DNA from: Wocania_A sp965224845
GTDB taxonomy: Bacteria; Bacteroidota; Bacteroidia; Flavobacteriales; Flavobacteriaceae
Length of the DNA stretch: 64,000 nt
Reading direction: 5' to 3'
NCBI GenBank assembly: GCA_965224845.1
Contig: CBDDAJ010000015.1
Span: forward strand, 707,827-771,826
Part shown: positions 18,774 through 28,332 of the stretch, piece by piece
How positions within the stretch are numbered: the first letter of the stretch is position 1
How the letters are laid out: each line of letters opens with the position of its first letter
Translations under genes and position numbers: made by a program
The notes under the pieces: model-generated
Database searches by the model: none
Seen by the model: the letters and a program-made list of their open reading frames with translations, nothing else
What the model was told of the DNA's origin: nothing

Positions 18774-21700
18774 ATGATTAAAAAACTACTATTACTCATT
18801 ATTTTTACAAGTTCTAGCATTTCTTTTGCTCAAAATCAATTTTGGAAAAAGGAAAATCCTACAAACAATGCTAAAACCATAGCGAGTAAAAAGAATCTAC
18901 CAAAGACCCAAACCTATTCATTAGATGTTGAAGAACTAACTAAGGCTTTATCTAAAGCTCCTTTAAGAGGGAATTTTGTGGGGGAATCTAAATTAATTAT
19001 TGCATTTCCTAATGCCGAAGGCGAATTTGAAAACTATCGTATAACTGAAGCTCCAGTTATGCATCCAGAATTAGCTGCTAAATACCCAGGCATTAAATCT
19101 TATGCCGGCCAAGGCGTTGATGACAGGACAGATGTCATTCGTTTTAGTCTCTCTCCAAAAGGATTTCAGAGTATGCGCTTGTCAGCAAAAAAAGAGGCGT
19201 CTTTTATTGAGCCTTATACAACAGATTTAACAGAATATACCGTTTATAAAAGGGCAGATAAAACAAGCGGTACAGAAAATTTTGAATGCGAAGTTATAGA
19301 TGCAGCACATTCTAAATTACAATCTAAAGGTGTAAAGGCAACATTTAAGAATGCTGATGATGGTACCTTACGGACTTTTAGGTTGGCTATGTCAGCAACA
19401 GGAGAATATACAGCTTACCATGGAGGAACAAAAGCACAAGCCTTAGCAGCGATAAACGCAACAATGACTCGAGTAAATGGTATTTTTGAAAACGACTTTA
19501 ATGTAACTATGGTATTAATTGCTAATACTGATGCGGTAATTTATACAAATTCTTCTACCGACCCTTACAGCAGTTCAACTTCAGGTTATAATGGCGAATT
19601 GCAATCTACATTAACAAGTGTTATAGGAGAAGCTAATTATGATGTAGGTCATTTAGTAGCAAATTTACAAAACAATGGTAATGCGGGATGTATTGGTTGT
19701 GTTTGTACTAATGGAAGTAAAGGGAGTGGATGGACATCACATACGGTACCAACAGGAGATAATTTTGATGTAGATTATGTTGCACATGAAATAGGGCACC
19801 AATTTGGAGCTAATCATACTTTTACATTTCGTAACGAAAGTGGAACAGGTGTACAAGCAGAGCCAGGAAGCGGATCAACCATTATGGGCTATGCAGGTAT
19901 AACGGGTGCTACAGATGTACAACCTCATAGCGATCCTTATTTTCATGCACATAGCATAAGACAGGTAACCGATAATGTAAAAACAAAATCTTGTCCAACA
20001 ACAACTAATACCGGGAATGCTGTTCCAACTGCTAATGCAGGAACTAATTATACAATCCCTAAAGGCACCCCTTTTGTATTAACAGGGGTAGGAACAGATG
20101 CAGATCCTGGAGATGTATTAACGTATTGCTGGGAGCAAATGGATTTAGGAACATCATCTTCAACATATCCAAGTACAACTAGAACATCTGGTCCAGCATT
20201 CAGATCATATAATCCATCTACTAATCCGAGTAGATATTTTCCAAATTTGGAAACTATCAAAACCGGAGCTACATCTTGGCAATGGGAAGCAGTGCCAAAT
20301 GTTGCAAGAACTTTAAACTTCAGATTTACTGTAAGAGACAATAGAGCTGGGGGGGCAAATAACAATAGTGACGATACGGTAATAACAGTTAATGGAACTG
20401 CAGGTCCTTTTGTGTTGAATGCACCTAATAGTAATGTAACCTGGAATGCTAATACAACTCAAGCCGTTACTTGGGATGTCGCAGGGACTACAGGTAATGG
20501 AGTTAATGCAGCTACTGTAGATATTTTGCTGTCTACGGATGGAGGAGACACCTACCCTATTACTTTAGCTTCAGGAGTCCCTAATGATGGTTCTCATGAT
20601 ATTATTGTTCCGGATAATCAGGGAAACCAAAATAGAATTATGGTAAAAGGAACAAACCATATCTTTTTCGATATTTCTAATGCTAATTTTACCATAGGAG
20701 CTCCAGTGGTTTGTAATGCTACGGTTCCAACCGGATTGGCGGCATCTAATGTAGTGGCAACAACAGCAACCTTAAGCTGGGATACGGTTGTTGCGGCAAC
20801 TTACGATTTACAATATAGGGCTGTGGGAGCATCAAGCTGGACAACTATTGCGGTTACAGGAACCACGACCAATTTAACAGGATTAGCAACATCAACACAA
20901 TATGAAGCACAGGTAAGAAGTAAGTGTAGCGGAGGAAGTAATTCTGCCTATAGCAGCACCATAAGCTTTACAACTACCGCGGTACAATTAAACTATTGTG
21001 CTTCGAGTGGGAATACATCATATCAAACAGGTGTTTCTCGAGTAATATTTGGAACGATTGACAATAGCGATGGCCCTGCAAAAAATGTTGGTTACGAAGA
21101 TTTTACCAACCTTAGCACTGTGGTTACTCAATCTGCTTCCGAAAACCTTACGGTTTATGTGAATACAGATGGTAATTATAGGGTTGATGCATTTGCGTGG
21201 ATTGATTGGAATCAAAACGGAGATTTTACAGATAATGGAGAAGTGTATGATCTAGGTAATATAAGCAATGTTAATAATGGGGCTTTACCAAGCGTATCAA
21301 TCTCTATTCCTGCAAATGCCCAGTTAGGAAGCACCAGGATGAGGGTTTCTGCCAGATACAATTCTAATCCTACTTCATGTCAAACAAATTTTGATGGAGA
21401 AGTAGAAGATTATACAATTAGTGTTCAAGCATCCGGACCTGATATTGTGAAACCCGTAATAACATTAAACGGTGCTTCTACTATTAATTTAAATGTAGGA
21501 CAAACGTATACAGAATTAGGAGCAACTGCAACCGATAATGTAGACGGAAATATAACAGCAAATATTGTAACTACCGGAACTGTTAACACAGCTGTGGCAG
21601 GAACCTATACAATACTTTATAATGTAAGTGACGCAGCTGGAAATGCAGCAGACCAAGTAAGCAGGACAGTTGTAGTTGCTGCAGATATTGTGAAACCTGT

Positions 21701-22694
21701 AATAACATTAAATGGTGCTTCTACAATAAATTTAGCCATTGGAGGAACCTATACCGAACAAGGCGCTACGGCAACCGATAATGTGGATGGAAATATAACA
21801 GCAAATATTGTAACTACCGGGACTGTTAATACTGCGGTGGCTGGAACCTACACAATACATTATAATGTAAGTGATGCGGCAGGAAATGCAGCAGATCAAG
21901 TAAGTAGAACAGTTATAGTAGCAGCAAGCTCTACAACAACTTTACATGAAGGGTTTTTTGAATCTGGATGGGACGGATGGAGTGATGGCGGAAGCGATTG
22001 CTATCGTTATTCTGGTTCTAGATCTTATGAAAACAATTACTCTATAAGACTTCGGGATAATTCAGGAACAAGATCAGCAATGACTTCCCAAACCTTTAAT
22101 TTAACAGCTTATAATCAAGTTGAGCTTAAGTTCTATTTTTATGCATATAGTATGGAAAATGGTGAAGATTTTTGGGTACGTTATTATAATGGTTCTAACT
22201 GGAATACAGTGGCAACTTATGCAAGAGGAACCGATTTTAACAATAATACATTTTATAGCGCAACAATAACTTTAAATTCGTCTGATGTTAACTTTGTATC
22301 TAATGCACAGTTTCGATTCCAATGTGATGCTAGTGCGAATGCAGATCATATTTATATAGATCAGGTGACTATTAAAGGAATTACTGGAGGGGCTTCATCA
22401 AGAGGGAATAATAATTCTATTTTACCTTTAAAGGAGTTGAATACTAATGACGGAATAGATTTAGAAGAAAATTTCTTAGTATATCCAAACCCGGTAAAAG
22501 GGTCTATATTAAACATTCGTCGTTTAGATAATAAACCTCTACCATATACTATTGTTAATATTGTAGGTCAGGTTGTTAAAAAAGGGCAAACCACAAATAA
22601 AGTGAATGTTTCTAATTTAGAGACTGGGATATACTTTCTTAAAGTTGAAGAAGGAGAAGAAACGATAACCAAAAAGTTTATAAAAACAAATTAA
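18774..22694 (+). CDS. Secreted reprolysin-like (M12B) zinc metalloprotease with T9SS signal
   Basis: A 1306-residue exoprotease. The signal peptide covers residues 1-19 (ending ISFAQ). A propeptide reaches about 195. The metalloprotease domain (about 200-420) holds HEIGHQFGANH, with zinc ligands H338, H342 and H348 and catalytic E339, and a downstream met-turn candidate STIMGYAG. Next come an all-beta region (430-640), an FN3 domain (about 645-735), a GEVED domain (about 745-885), two DUF5011 repeats (about 890-1045), a jelly-roll-like segment (1050-1200), and a T9SS type A sorting domain (YPNPVKG to FIKTN). The accessory part parallels the M14 protease upstream, though the catalytic domains are unrelated. 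A 223-base spacer with a terminator separates the genes, so each is probably expressed from its own promoter. Confidence 0.93.
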   Translation: MIKKLLLLIIFTSSSISFAQNQFWKKENPTNNAKTIASKKNLPKTQTYSLDVEELTKALSKAPLRGNFVGESKLIIAFPNAEGEFENYRITEAPVMHPELAAKYPGIKSYAGQGVDDRTDVIRFSLSPKGFQSMRLSAKKEASFIEPYTTDLTEYTVYKRADKTSGTENFECEVIDAAHSKLQSKGVKATFKNADDGTLRTFRLAMSATGEYTAYHGGTKAQALAAINATMTRVNGIFENDFNVTMVLIANTDAVIYTNSSTDPYSSSTSGYNGELQSTLTSVIGEANYDVGHLVANLQNNGNAGCIGCVCTNGSKGSGWTSHTVPTGDNFDVDYVAHEIGHQFGANHTFTFRNESGTGVQAEPGSGSTIMGYAGITGATDVQPHSDPYFHAHSIRQVTDNVKTKSCPTTTNTGNAVPTANAGTNYTIPKGTPFVLTGVGTDADPGDVLTYCWEQMDLGTSSSTYPSTTRTSGPAFRSYNPSTNPSRYFPNLETIKTGATSWQWEAVPNVARTLNFRFTVRDNRAGGANNNSDDTVITVNGTAGPFVLNAPNSNVTWNANTTQAVTWDVAGTTGNGVNAATVDILLSTDGGDTYPITLASGVPNDGSHDIIVPDNQGNQNRIMVKGTNHIFFDISNANFTIGAPVVCNATVPTGLAASNVVATTATLSWDTVVAATYDLQYRAVGASSWTTIAVTGTTTNLTGLATSTQYEAQVRSKCSGGSNSAYSSTISFTTTAVQLNYCASSGNTSYQTGVSRVIFGTIDNSDGPAKNVGYEDFTNLSTVVTQSASENLTVYVNTDGNYRVDAFAWIDWNQNGDFTDNGEVYDLGNISNVNNGALPSVSISIPANAQLGSTRMRVSARYNSNPTSCQTNFDGEVEDYTISVQASGPDIVKPVITLNGASTINLNVGQTYTELGATATDNVDGNITANIVTTGTVNTAVAGTYTILYNVSDAAGNAADQVSRTVVVAADIVKPVITLNGASTINLAIGGTYTEQGATATDNVDGNITANIVTTGTVNTAVAGTYTIHYNVSDAAGNAADQVSRTVIVAASSTTTLHEGFFESGWDGWSDGGSDCYRYSGSRSYENNYSIRLRDNSGTRSAMTSQTFNLTAYNQVELKFYFYAYSMENGEDFWVRYYNGSNWNTVATYARGTDFNNNTFYSATITLNSSDVNFVSNAQFRFQCDASANADHIYIDQVTIKGITGGASSRGNNNSILPLKELNTNDGIDLEENFLVYPNPVKGSILNIRRLDNKPLPYTIVNIVGQVVKKGQTTNKVNVSNLETGIYFLKVEEGEETITKKFIKTN

Positions 22695-22716
22695 GAGTAA
22701 TTGCTTTAATAAATTT

Positions 22717-22746
22717 AAAAGCCTAGACAAAATGTCTAGGCTTTTT
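22717..22746. terminator. Bidirectional terminator between convergent genes
   Basis: A perfect 13-bp stem (aaaagcctagaca / tgtctaggctttt) has a 3-base loop, with T-rich flanks on both strands. It lies between the protease stop at 22694 and the exonuclease stop at 22775 and can serve both. Confidence 0.85.
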
Positions 22747-22774
22747 CTATAAAAAATGTTGACGTAAAAGGGCT

Positions 22775-23488
22775 TTAAACATGAATAATTTCTTCATGGC
22801 TTAAAAGTGCATCACCACGCAATCTTAAAAAGATTTGAGCGACAGCAATGGTGTCCTTTTCACAATAAATAATAATGCGGTCTATTTCATGGTCTTCATA
22901 ATAAACCCGATATACTTCACTACCATCAATATCATCTTTAGGAGATGGAATACCCAAAACATTAGTGAGTAATTTTAAAGAGGTATAGGTTTTATAGTCG
23001 CCAAATTTCCACAATTCTAAAGTGTCTAAATGTGGCACTTCCCATGGTTTTTTGCCAAATAAATTGAGTTTATATGGTAGCTCAATATTATTAATTATCA
23101 TACGACGAGCAATGTAAGGAAAGTCGAACTCTTTTCCATTATGTGCGCAAAGTAGGTGTCTGGTTTCACTAAAATGAGAAATTAATAGGTTTTTAAAGTC
23201 CTTAAGGATTTTAATTTCATCACCATAAAAAGAGGTGACTCGAAACTTTCGAAGAGCTTCTTGATGCGTAAAATATCCAACAGAGATGCAAATTATTTTA
23301 CCAAACTCCGCCCAAATACCTGCCCGCTCATAAAACTCTTCTGCAGTAAACTCATCTTTACGCTGGTATTGGGATTTTAATTCCCAAAGGGTTTGTTTGG
23401 TGTCATCCAACTCAGAAAAATATTGTACTTCCGGAACGGTTTCTATATCCAGAAATAAAATGTTTTCTAAGTTGAGTTTAGAGATCAT
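22775..23488 (-). CDS. Predicted 3'-5' exonuclease, PolB-type DEDDy family
   Basis: A 237-residue protein of the RNase H-like fold related to the exonuclease domain of family B polymerases. The metal-binding residues can be followed: D14 and E16 in LFLDIET (exo I), the aspartate of AHNGKEFDFPYIARR (exo II), and the tyrosine and aspartate of IIYCEKDTIAVAQ (exo III). It stands alone without a polymerase domain. Its start overlaps the 3' end of the serine hydrolase gene by 11 bases, so it is the last gene of that transcript. The substrate is unknown; DNA repair is the usual guess for the family. Confidence 0.85.
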   Translation of the reverse strand: MISKLNLENILFLDIETVPEVQYFSELDDTKQTLWELKSQYQRKDEFTAEEFYERAGIWAEFGKIICISVGYFTHQEALRKFRVTSFYGDEIKILKDFKNLLISHFSETRHLLCAHNGKEFDFPYIARRMIINNIELPYKLNLFGKKPWEVPHLDTLELWKFGDYKTYTSLKLLTNVLGIPSPKDDIDGSEVYRVYYEDHEIDRIIIYCEKDTIAVAQIFLRLRGDALLSHEEIIHV

Positions 23489-24637
23489 ACCCTAGCATTT
23501 TATAAGCCTCTTCTATATAAGTTGTAATGTCGTTAGTAAATGTTGCAATAGCATCTCCGGCTCCTTTAGAGTGCCCTAACCTTACAATAATAATATTGTC
23601 GTTTGGTTCTACAAAAACGTATTGCCCTAAATGTCCACGCATCATAAAGAAATGCTTATTTCCAATATCTTTTAACCACCAACCATATCCGTATTCCGGG
23701 CTTTCAGGGAAACGGGGTTTTAAAGATTTTGCGACAAAAGTAGAATCTAATAATTGCTTTCCGTGCCATTTTCCATGATCCTTATAGAGCTTTCCAAAAC
23801 GCGCAAAATCTTTAGCATTACTGGCAATACAGCAGTAGGCTTTTACTAAATCATGGTCTTCGCTATCTACTTGCCAAAGGGTTGGATTTTCGCAACCTAA
23901 AGGTTTCCAAAAGCTTTCAGTTAAATAATCATACATTTTTTTACCTGTTGCTTTTTCAATAACCATGGCAAGCATTTGAGTATCTCCGCTTGCATATTTA
24001 TAAGAAGTTCCGGGCTCTCGAACGACTTTTAAGCCTAGCATTACTTTTTCTAAATCATCATCAAAATACGCACGTGTGGTAATCGATAAAGGCGAATAGT
24101 ATTTTTCGTCCCAATTGGTTCCGGAGGCCATGCTTGATAAATCACCAACGGTCATTTTAGCGGCAAGACCATCACCAAATTCTGGAATGAAATCACTAAC
24201 AGGTTGATCTAAACTTTTAATATAACCATCTTGAATAGCTTTTCCCATAAGACCAGACACGTAACTTTTAGCCATTGAAAAGGAGTTGGTTTGAGAATCT
24301 TCATTAAAACCATCATAATAATTTTCAAACCAAATACTATCATTTTTTATAATAACGTAAGCAATGGTACCGTTGGCTTTGGTTAATTTGATTTTAAGCC
24401 TTCAGACTCTTTAACCGAATTGTAATTTTTATGATTTGGCCATGGCTGTGGTGTACTATTTTCAACAACTTGGTTGTCAAATTTTTTGTAATCTTCTAAA
24501 TAAGCTGTGGTATAACCTTGCAGATAAATGGTTCTTACTGCCTTTAGTAAATAATCGGTGTCTGTTGCATAAAGTACAAGAACTAATAATCCAAATAATA
24601 CAACAACCCACTTAAAGAATTTTTTTAAGAATTTCAC
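23478..24637 (-). pseudogene. Serine hydrolase (beta-lactamase/class C fold), split by one frameshift
   Basis: Two frames make one gene. The first (24637 down to 24383) encodes a membrane anchor (residues about 8-24) and a stretch ending ESEGLK. The second (entered near 24395) continues IKLTKANGTIAYVIIKND and reaches the nucleophile motif SMAK, then the rest of the hydrolase domain to PEYGYGWWLKD and MRGHLGQY. One A is missing from a run of four (T4 at 24392-24395 on the plus strand); restoring it gives an unbroken protein of about 386 residues. The downstream part alone could start inside SMAK and would lack the strands before it. It may be a sequencing slip, a phase-variable site or early decay. 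The exonuclease gene overlaps its end. Confidence 0.85.
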
Positions 24638-24720
24638 ACGTTTAAATTTTAGTAATTTATTAATTTTATTATAAAACTAAGAACGTGTGCAACCACTCGC
24701 TGTACGCGTTCTCTCATTAA

Positions 24721-24762
24721 AAATTTTAAACATTCCTTTTTGTGAATGTATGTTTAAAATTT
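24721..24762. terminator. Strong hairpin between the DUF4442 and serine hydrolase genes
   Basis: A perfect 13-bp inverted repeat (aaattttaaacat / atgtttaaaattt) has a second, smaller self-complementary stretch in its loop (acattc / gaatgt). On the minus strand it is followed by TTTTT. It probably ends the long hem-linked transcript after the DUF4442 gene. It is AT-rich, so its strength is uncertain. Confidence 0.5.
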
Positions 24763-24849
24763 GTTAATGTTTGTTTCATCTGTTAGTTTTTAATATAGAA
24801 ATAAAGATAAGAAAATTCTATACTATTAAAAGTATAAAGGAATATACAG

Positions 24850-25371
24850 TTATTTTGCTGCTAATTTTTGTTTGCGTTTGTCTTTAAAGAATGCTTTGTT
24901 GGCAACATAAATCGTTTTACGTAATTCTGCAATGGTATTACCTTCTTTATCTATTAGCTTTGGGGTTTTTACAAGATCCATTTCCCCATTGTTCGCTATA
25001 TGTGCCTTAATAGTTTTAATTTCATCTTTGCTAAACTTAAACTCACAATATATGGCTCCTTTCCCTGGGCGTTTATACTTTATAGAAGCTTCCTTATCCC
25101 AAACAATATAATTATCGCCTAAAATATTCATGAGCTGAATCATGTATATGGGATCTGTAGCAGAAAGCATACTTCCTCCAAAAAGGGTGCCTACAAAATT
25201 TCTGTTTTTCCAATTTAAGGGAATTTTAATTTTAACGACATATAAATCGTCACTTACCTCAATAACTTTTCCTGTTGTACGCCTGTACATGGGAGACCAA
25301 TTGAAACCGTATTTGTATATTTGTGCATTGCTAAAGAAACGTTTTGCAATGTTGGTGAGCAGGCGATACAT
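24850..25371 (-). CDS. DUF4442 (hot-dog fold, thioesterase-like) protein
   Basis: A 173-residue DUF4442 protein. The family has the hot-dog fold of acyl-CoA thioesterases, but its substrate is not established. Landmarks are NFVGTLFGGSMLSATDP (about 55-75), which corresponds to the central helix of hot-dog enzymes, and KYKRPGKG. The C-terminus is very basic (NKAFFKDKRKQKLAAK). Its ATG directly abuts the ogt stop, so the two are co-transcribed. A 212-base gap with a hairpin follows on the minus strand. Confidence 0.75.
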   Translation of the reverse strand: MYRLLTNIAKRFFSNAQIYKYGFNWSPMYRRTTGKVIEVSDDLYVVKIKIPLNWKNRNFVGTLFGGSMLSATDPIYMIQLMNILGDNYIVWDKEASIKYKRPGKGAIYCEFKFSKDEIKTIKAHIANNGEMDLVKTPKLIDKEGNTIAELRKTIYVANKAFFKDKRKQKLAAK

Positions 25372-25845
25372 TTAAAAAAGAGATTGTTGCTTATAAGGGC
25401 TTTCGTGTTCTAACAACCATTGCTTACGATGTAACCCACCAGCATAACCTGTTAAACTGCCATCGCTTCCAATAACTCTATGGCATGGTACAATAATCCA
25501 AAGCGGGTTTTTACCATTAGCATTAGCAACGGCCCTTATTGCTTTTACATCGCCTAGCTGTTTTGATAGTTCTAAGTAAGAAATTGTTTTTCCATAAGGA
25601 ATTTGTTCAAGTAAATCCCATACTCTTTTTTGAAAATCTGTGCCTTTGGGATTGAGGTATAGATCGAATTGTTTACGTGTCCCCTCAAAATATTCATTAA
25701 GTTGAATAACGCAATCTTCTAATACAATTGGGATAATATCGGTAATCTTTTCGTCAGAATTTAAAACGGTAACCGAAGCAATACCATCTTTATCGCCAGT
25801 AATTTTTGTAAACCCTAAAGGAGATTTTATGATGCAAGTTTCCAT
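25372..25845 (-). CDS. ogt: Methylated-DNA--protein-cysteine methyltransferase
   Basis: A suicide repair protein that moves the methyl group from O6-methylguanine in DNA to its own cysteine. The 157 residues hold the acceptor motif PCHRV with C121, the preceding helix-turn-helix region (GTDFQKRVWDLLEQIPYGKT), and the arginine finger area RAVANANGKNP. Family length is normal. It overlaps the CNNM/CBS gene by one base and abuts the DUF4442 gene. There is no fused AdaA domain, so it is an Ogt-type protein rather than a regulator. Confidence 0.93.
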   Translation of the reverse strand: METCIIKSPLGFTKITGDKDGIASVTVLNSDEKITDIIPIVLEDCVIQLNEYFEGTRKQFDLYLNPKGTDFQKRVWDLLEQIPYGKTISYLELSKQLGDVKAIRAVANANGKNPLWIIVPCHRVIGSDGSLTGYAGGLHRKQWLLEHESPYKQQSLF

Positions 25846-26966
25846 TAATCATCTGTATTAGTATCGTTTAAAATACCTAGTTTTTTAGCTCTGGCTTCCC
25901 AATTTCTTCTAGCTTGCACTTGTAGGTCTGATACATTATCACTTTCATCCATAATTTCTAAACCAAGTAAAGTTTCAATAACATCTTCCATCGTTACTAG
26001 CCCGCTTACAGTACCATATTCATCAACAACTAAAGCCATATGATTTCTAGTTTCAACAAGCTCTTCAAATAGAGTGGGAATAGCCATATTGCGATCTATA
26101 ATAATAATGTTTCGTTTAAGTTCGGATAGTTTTTTGTCGCCGTTACCAAGAGCCATTTCTTTAAACACATCATCTTTTAAAACTAAGCCTTTTATATTGT
26201 CTTCAGTATCAACATATATAGGAATTCTAGAAAAACGGAGGTTTAAATTTTCATTAAAAAAGGCTTCAACGGTAGTGGTTTCGTTTTCGGTTTTCATAAC
26301 CGTTCTAGGCGTCATAACATCTTTTGCTTTAATCTCTTTAAAGGTTAGAAGGTTTTTAATGACTTTACTTTCAGATTCTTGAAAAACACCTTCTTCGTGA
26401 GCCATATCTGCCATGGCATGAAAATCTTCTCGACTTAGTACACTTCCATGATGCCCTTTTCCACCAATTAATTTTGTTGTGAGTTGAAGCAACCAAAGTA
26501 AACCTGTCCATTTTAAAGGGAAAATTAAGACCTTTAAAGCTTTAGTTGTGAAATTAGCTAAAGATTTCCAATAAGTAGCGCCAATGGTTTTTGGAATAAT
26601 CTCTGATGCTACCAATATTAAAATTGTCATAATTGATGATACGACACCTACCATTACCTCTTCAGTAAATGCTATACCAAAAACACTTTTGGTTTGCGAG
26701 CCATATAGCTCAGCATAAGCTACTTTTGCCTGTACACCTACTAATATAGCACCAACTGTATGTGCAATAGTATTTAAAGTTAATATGGCTATTAATGGCC
26801 GGTCTACATCTTTCTTTAATTGCTCTAAATTTGAAGCATAAGCTTTACCTTCTTTCTTTTTTACATTAATAAATGTGGGTGTAACACTTAATAAAACGGC
26901 TTCTAGAATGGAGCATAAAAACGAAAAGAAAATAGAAATAAAGGCAAAAAATAGAAGTAATCCCAT
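25845..26966 (-). CDS. CNNM/CBS-domain membrane protein (hemolysin family, CorC-like)
   Basis: A 373-residue protein with an N-terminal CNNM (DUF21) membrane domain of about four segments (residues 1-190, starting LLLFFAFISIFFSFLCSILEA) and a tandem CBS pair (about 205-330, with KDVMTPRTVMKTE and ALVVDEYGTVSGLVTMEDVIETLLG). CNNM proteins are linked to Mg2+ or other divalent ion efflux; the hemolysin label is historical. The C-terminal CorC_HlyC domain seen in some relatives is absent. It is downstream of a serine hydrolase at 41 bases and overlaps ogt by one base. Confidence 0.88.
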   Translation of the reverse strand: MGLLLFFAFISIFFSFLCSILEAVLLSVTPTFINVKKKEGKAYASNLEQLKKDVDRPLIAILTLNTIAHTVGAILVGVQAKVAYAELYGSQTKSVFGIAFTEEVMVGVVSSIMTILILVASEIIPKTIGATYWKSLANFTTKALKVLIFPLKWTGLLWLLQLTTKLIGGKGHHGSVLSREDFHAMADMAHEEGVFQESESKVIKNLLTFKEIKAKDVMTPRTVMKTENETTTVEAFFNENLNLRFSRIPIYVDTEDNIKGLVLKDDVFKEMALGNGDKKLSELKRNIIIIDRNMAIPTLFEELVETRNHMALVVDEYGTVSGLVTMEDVIETLLGLEIMDESDNVSDLQVQARRNWEARAKKLGILNDTNTDD

Positions 26967-27007
26967 GTGATTTTTTAAAACTCTAAAGTACTAATTTTTT
27001 ACGAGTT

Positions 27008-28303
27008 TTAATTTAATCTTTTTGAGGCAGTATAAAATATTTGTTGCAACTTAGGTCTAATATTTAAATTGTAAATATTACGGTGTGTTCGGCTAGGATA
27101 AACACGATTAGAAAGCAATATAAAAACAAGATCATGTTTTGGATCTGCCCAGGCAAAAGTACCTGTAAACCCTGAATGACCAAAACTTTCTGGGCTTACT
27201 TGTGGTGCAGGATAAGAGGCCTTAATACTTAAGGTGTCGTTACCAATTAAAGGCTTATCAAAGCCTAAACCGCGACGATTATTGTTTTCCGGGTATTGAA
27301 TTTTAGTAAACTCTTTTACTGTTTCTGGTTTAAAATATTGCCTTCCGGCATAAGTACCATTTTGTAAAAGCATTTGCATGTATTTTGCCAGGTCTAGAGC
27401 AGAACTAAATACCCCTGCATTACCAGAAACACCACCAAAGAGTGCTGCATTTTCATCATGAACCCAGTTTTTCGTGAGCTCTTTTCTAACGACAGTATCT
27501 AACTCTGTTGGAACAATGTTGTTTTTAAGGTTTTTATGCATCGGAAGATATCCTAACGTCGTACAGCCTAAAGGGTTATAAAAGTTTTCTTGAATATATT
27601 TTTGGTAGGGCATACCTGTTATATTTTCAATGAGCTGCGGGTAGATTAATGATGCTATTCCGGAATATAAATATTCCTTTTTACCATCGGCTTTAACGCG
27701 CTTAATTTTGCGATATATTTTATGCTTAAACCTGTTTTTTATATAAAGATTCTTATAAAATGGATTGGAATAACGTTTGCTTTTTTTGGAGCGTATAAAC
27801 CGTCTTTTTAATTTTCCATTTTTCAAGACTTCATTTAAGAAAATTATATAGGGTTTTATTCCGGATTGATGTGCTAAAAGTTCTCTAAGCGTTATATCTT
27901 TTTTGTCTTTTTGATATTTCCAGTCGGTCCAATAGGTACTGAAAGGAACATCTAATTTTATTTTCCCTTCTTCATAAAGCTTCATTAGGGCAGGTAACGG
28001 ACCTGTTATTTTGGTCACTGATGCTAAATCGTAAACATCATCTAAAGCTACCTTTTGGATACTATCATAGGTGTGATATCCATAGGCCTGATGAAAAATA
28101 ATGGTGCCTTTTTTTGCCACTAATAGCTGTGCTCCAGGGAAAGCCTTTTCTTTAATGGCGTAATGCATTATAGAATCTACTTGGGAATGAATATAAGAAG
28201 GATCTAAACCAACGGATTGCGGTGTGCCATATTTAAGTTGAGCACTTGCTGCTTGAGTACAAAATAAAACAAGGAAAACTCTTAAAACGATTTTTTTTAA
28301 CAT
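27008..28303 (-). CDS. Secreted serine hydrolase (beta-lactamase/penicillin-binding fold)
   Basis: A 431-residue class C-like serine hydrolase with a signal peptide (1-21, ending QAASA). The nucleophile motif is SVTK (S95, K98), the second motif is a tyrosine in YSGIASL, and the third is HSG in FGHSGFTGTFAWADP. These are typical of beta-lactamase-fold esterases, amidases and peptidases, and do not indicate antibiotic resistance. A basic insert (KRRFIRSKKSKRYSN...KHKIYRKIKRVK, about 170-205) is unusual. It lies 29 bases downstream of hemB and is probably in the same transcript. It is a different protein from the frameshifted hydrolase 3 kb downstream. Confidence 0.88.
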   Translation of the reverse strand: MLKKIVLRVFLVLFCTQAASAQLKYGTPQSVGLDPSYIHSQVDSIMHYAIKEKAFPGAQLLVAKKGTIIFHQAYGYHTYDSIQKVALDDVYDLASVTKITGPLPALMKLYEEGKIKLDVPFSTYWTDWKYQKDKKDITLRELLAHQSGIKPYIIFLNEVLKNGKLKRRFIRSKKSKRYSNPFYKNLYIKNRFKHKIYRKIKRVKADGKKEYLYSGIASLIYPQLIENITGMPYQKYIQENFYNPLGCTTLGYLPMHKNLKNNIVPTELDTVVRKELTKNWVHDENAALFGGVSGNAGVFSSALDLAKYMQMLLQNGTYAGRQYFKPETVKEFTKIQYPENNNRRGLGFDKPLIGNDTLSIKASYPAPQVSPESFGHSGFTGTFAWADPKHDLVFILLSNRVYPSRTHRNIYNLNIRPKLQQIFYTASKRLN

Positions 28304-28332
28304 GGATACAAGACAATAAAAGCCTTGACAAT

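Noticed and set aside
24661..24850. Possible small gene in the gap after DUF4442
   Set aside because: No frame of useful length has a sensible start. The only structure is the AT-rich hairpin at 24721-24762.
27008..28303. Serine hydrolase as a beta-lactamase resistance gene
   Set aside because: The SxxK and HSG motifs are shared by many esterases and peptidases of this fold, and there is no resistance context. Only the fold is supported.
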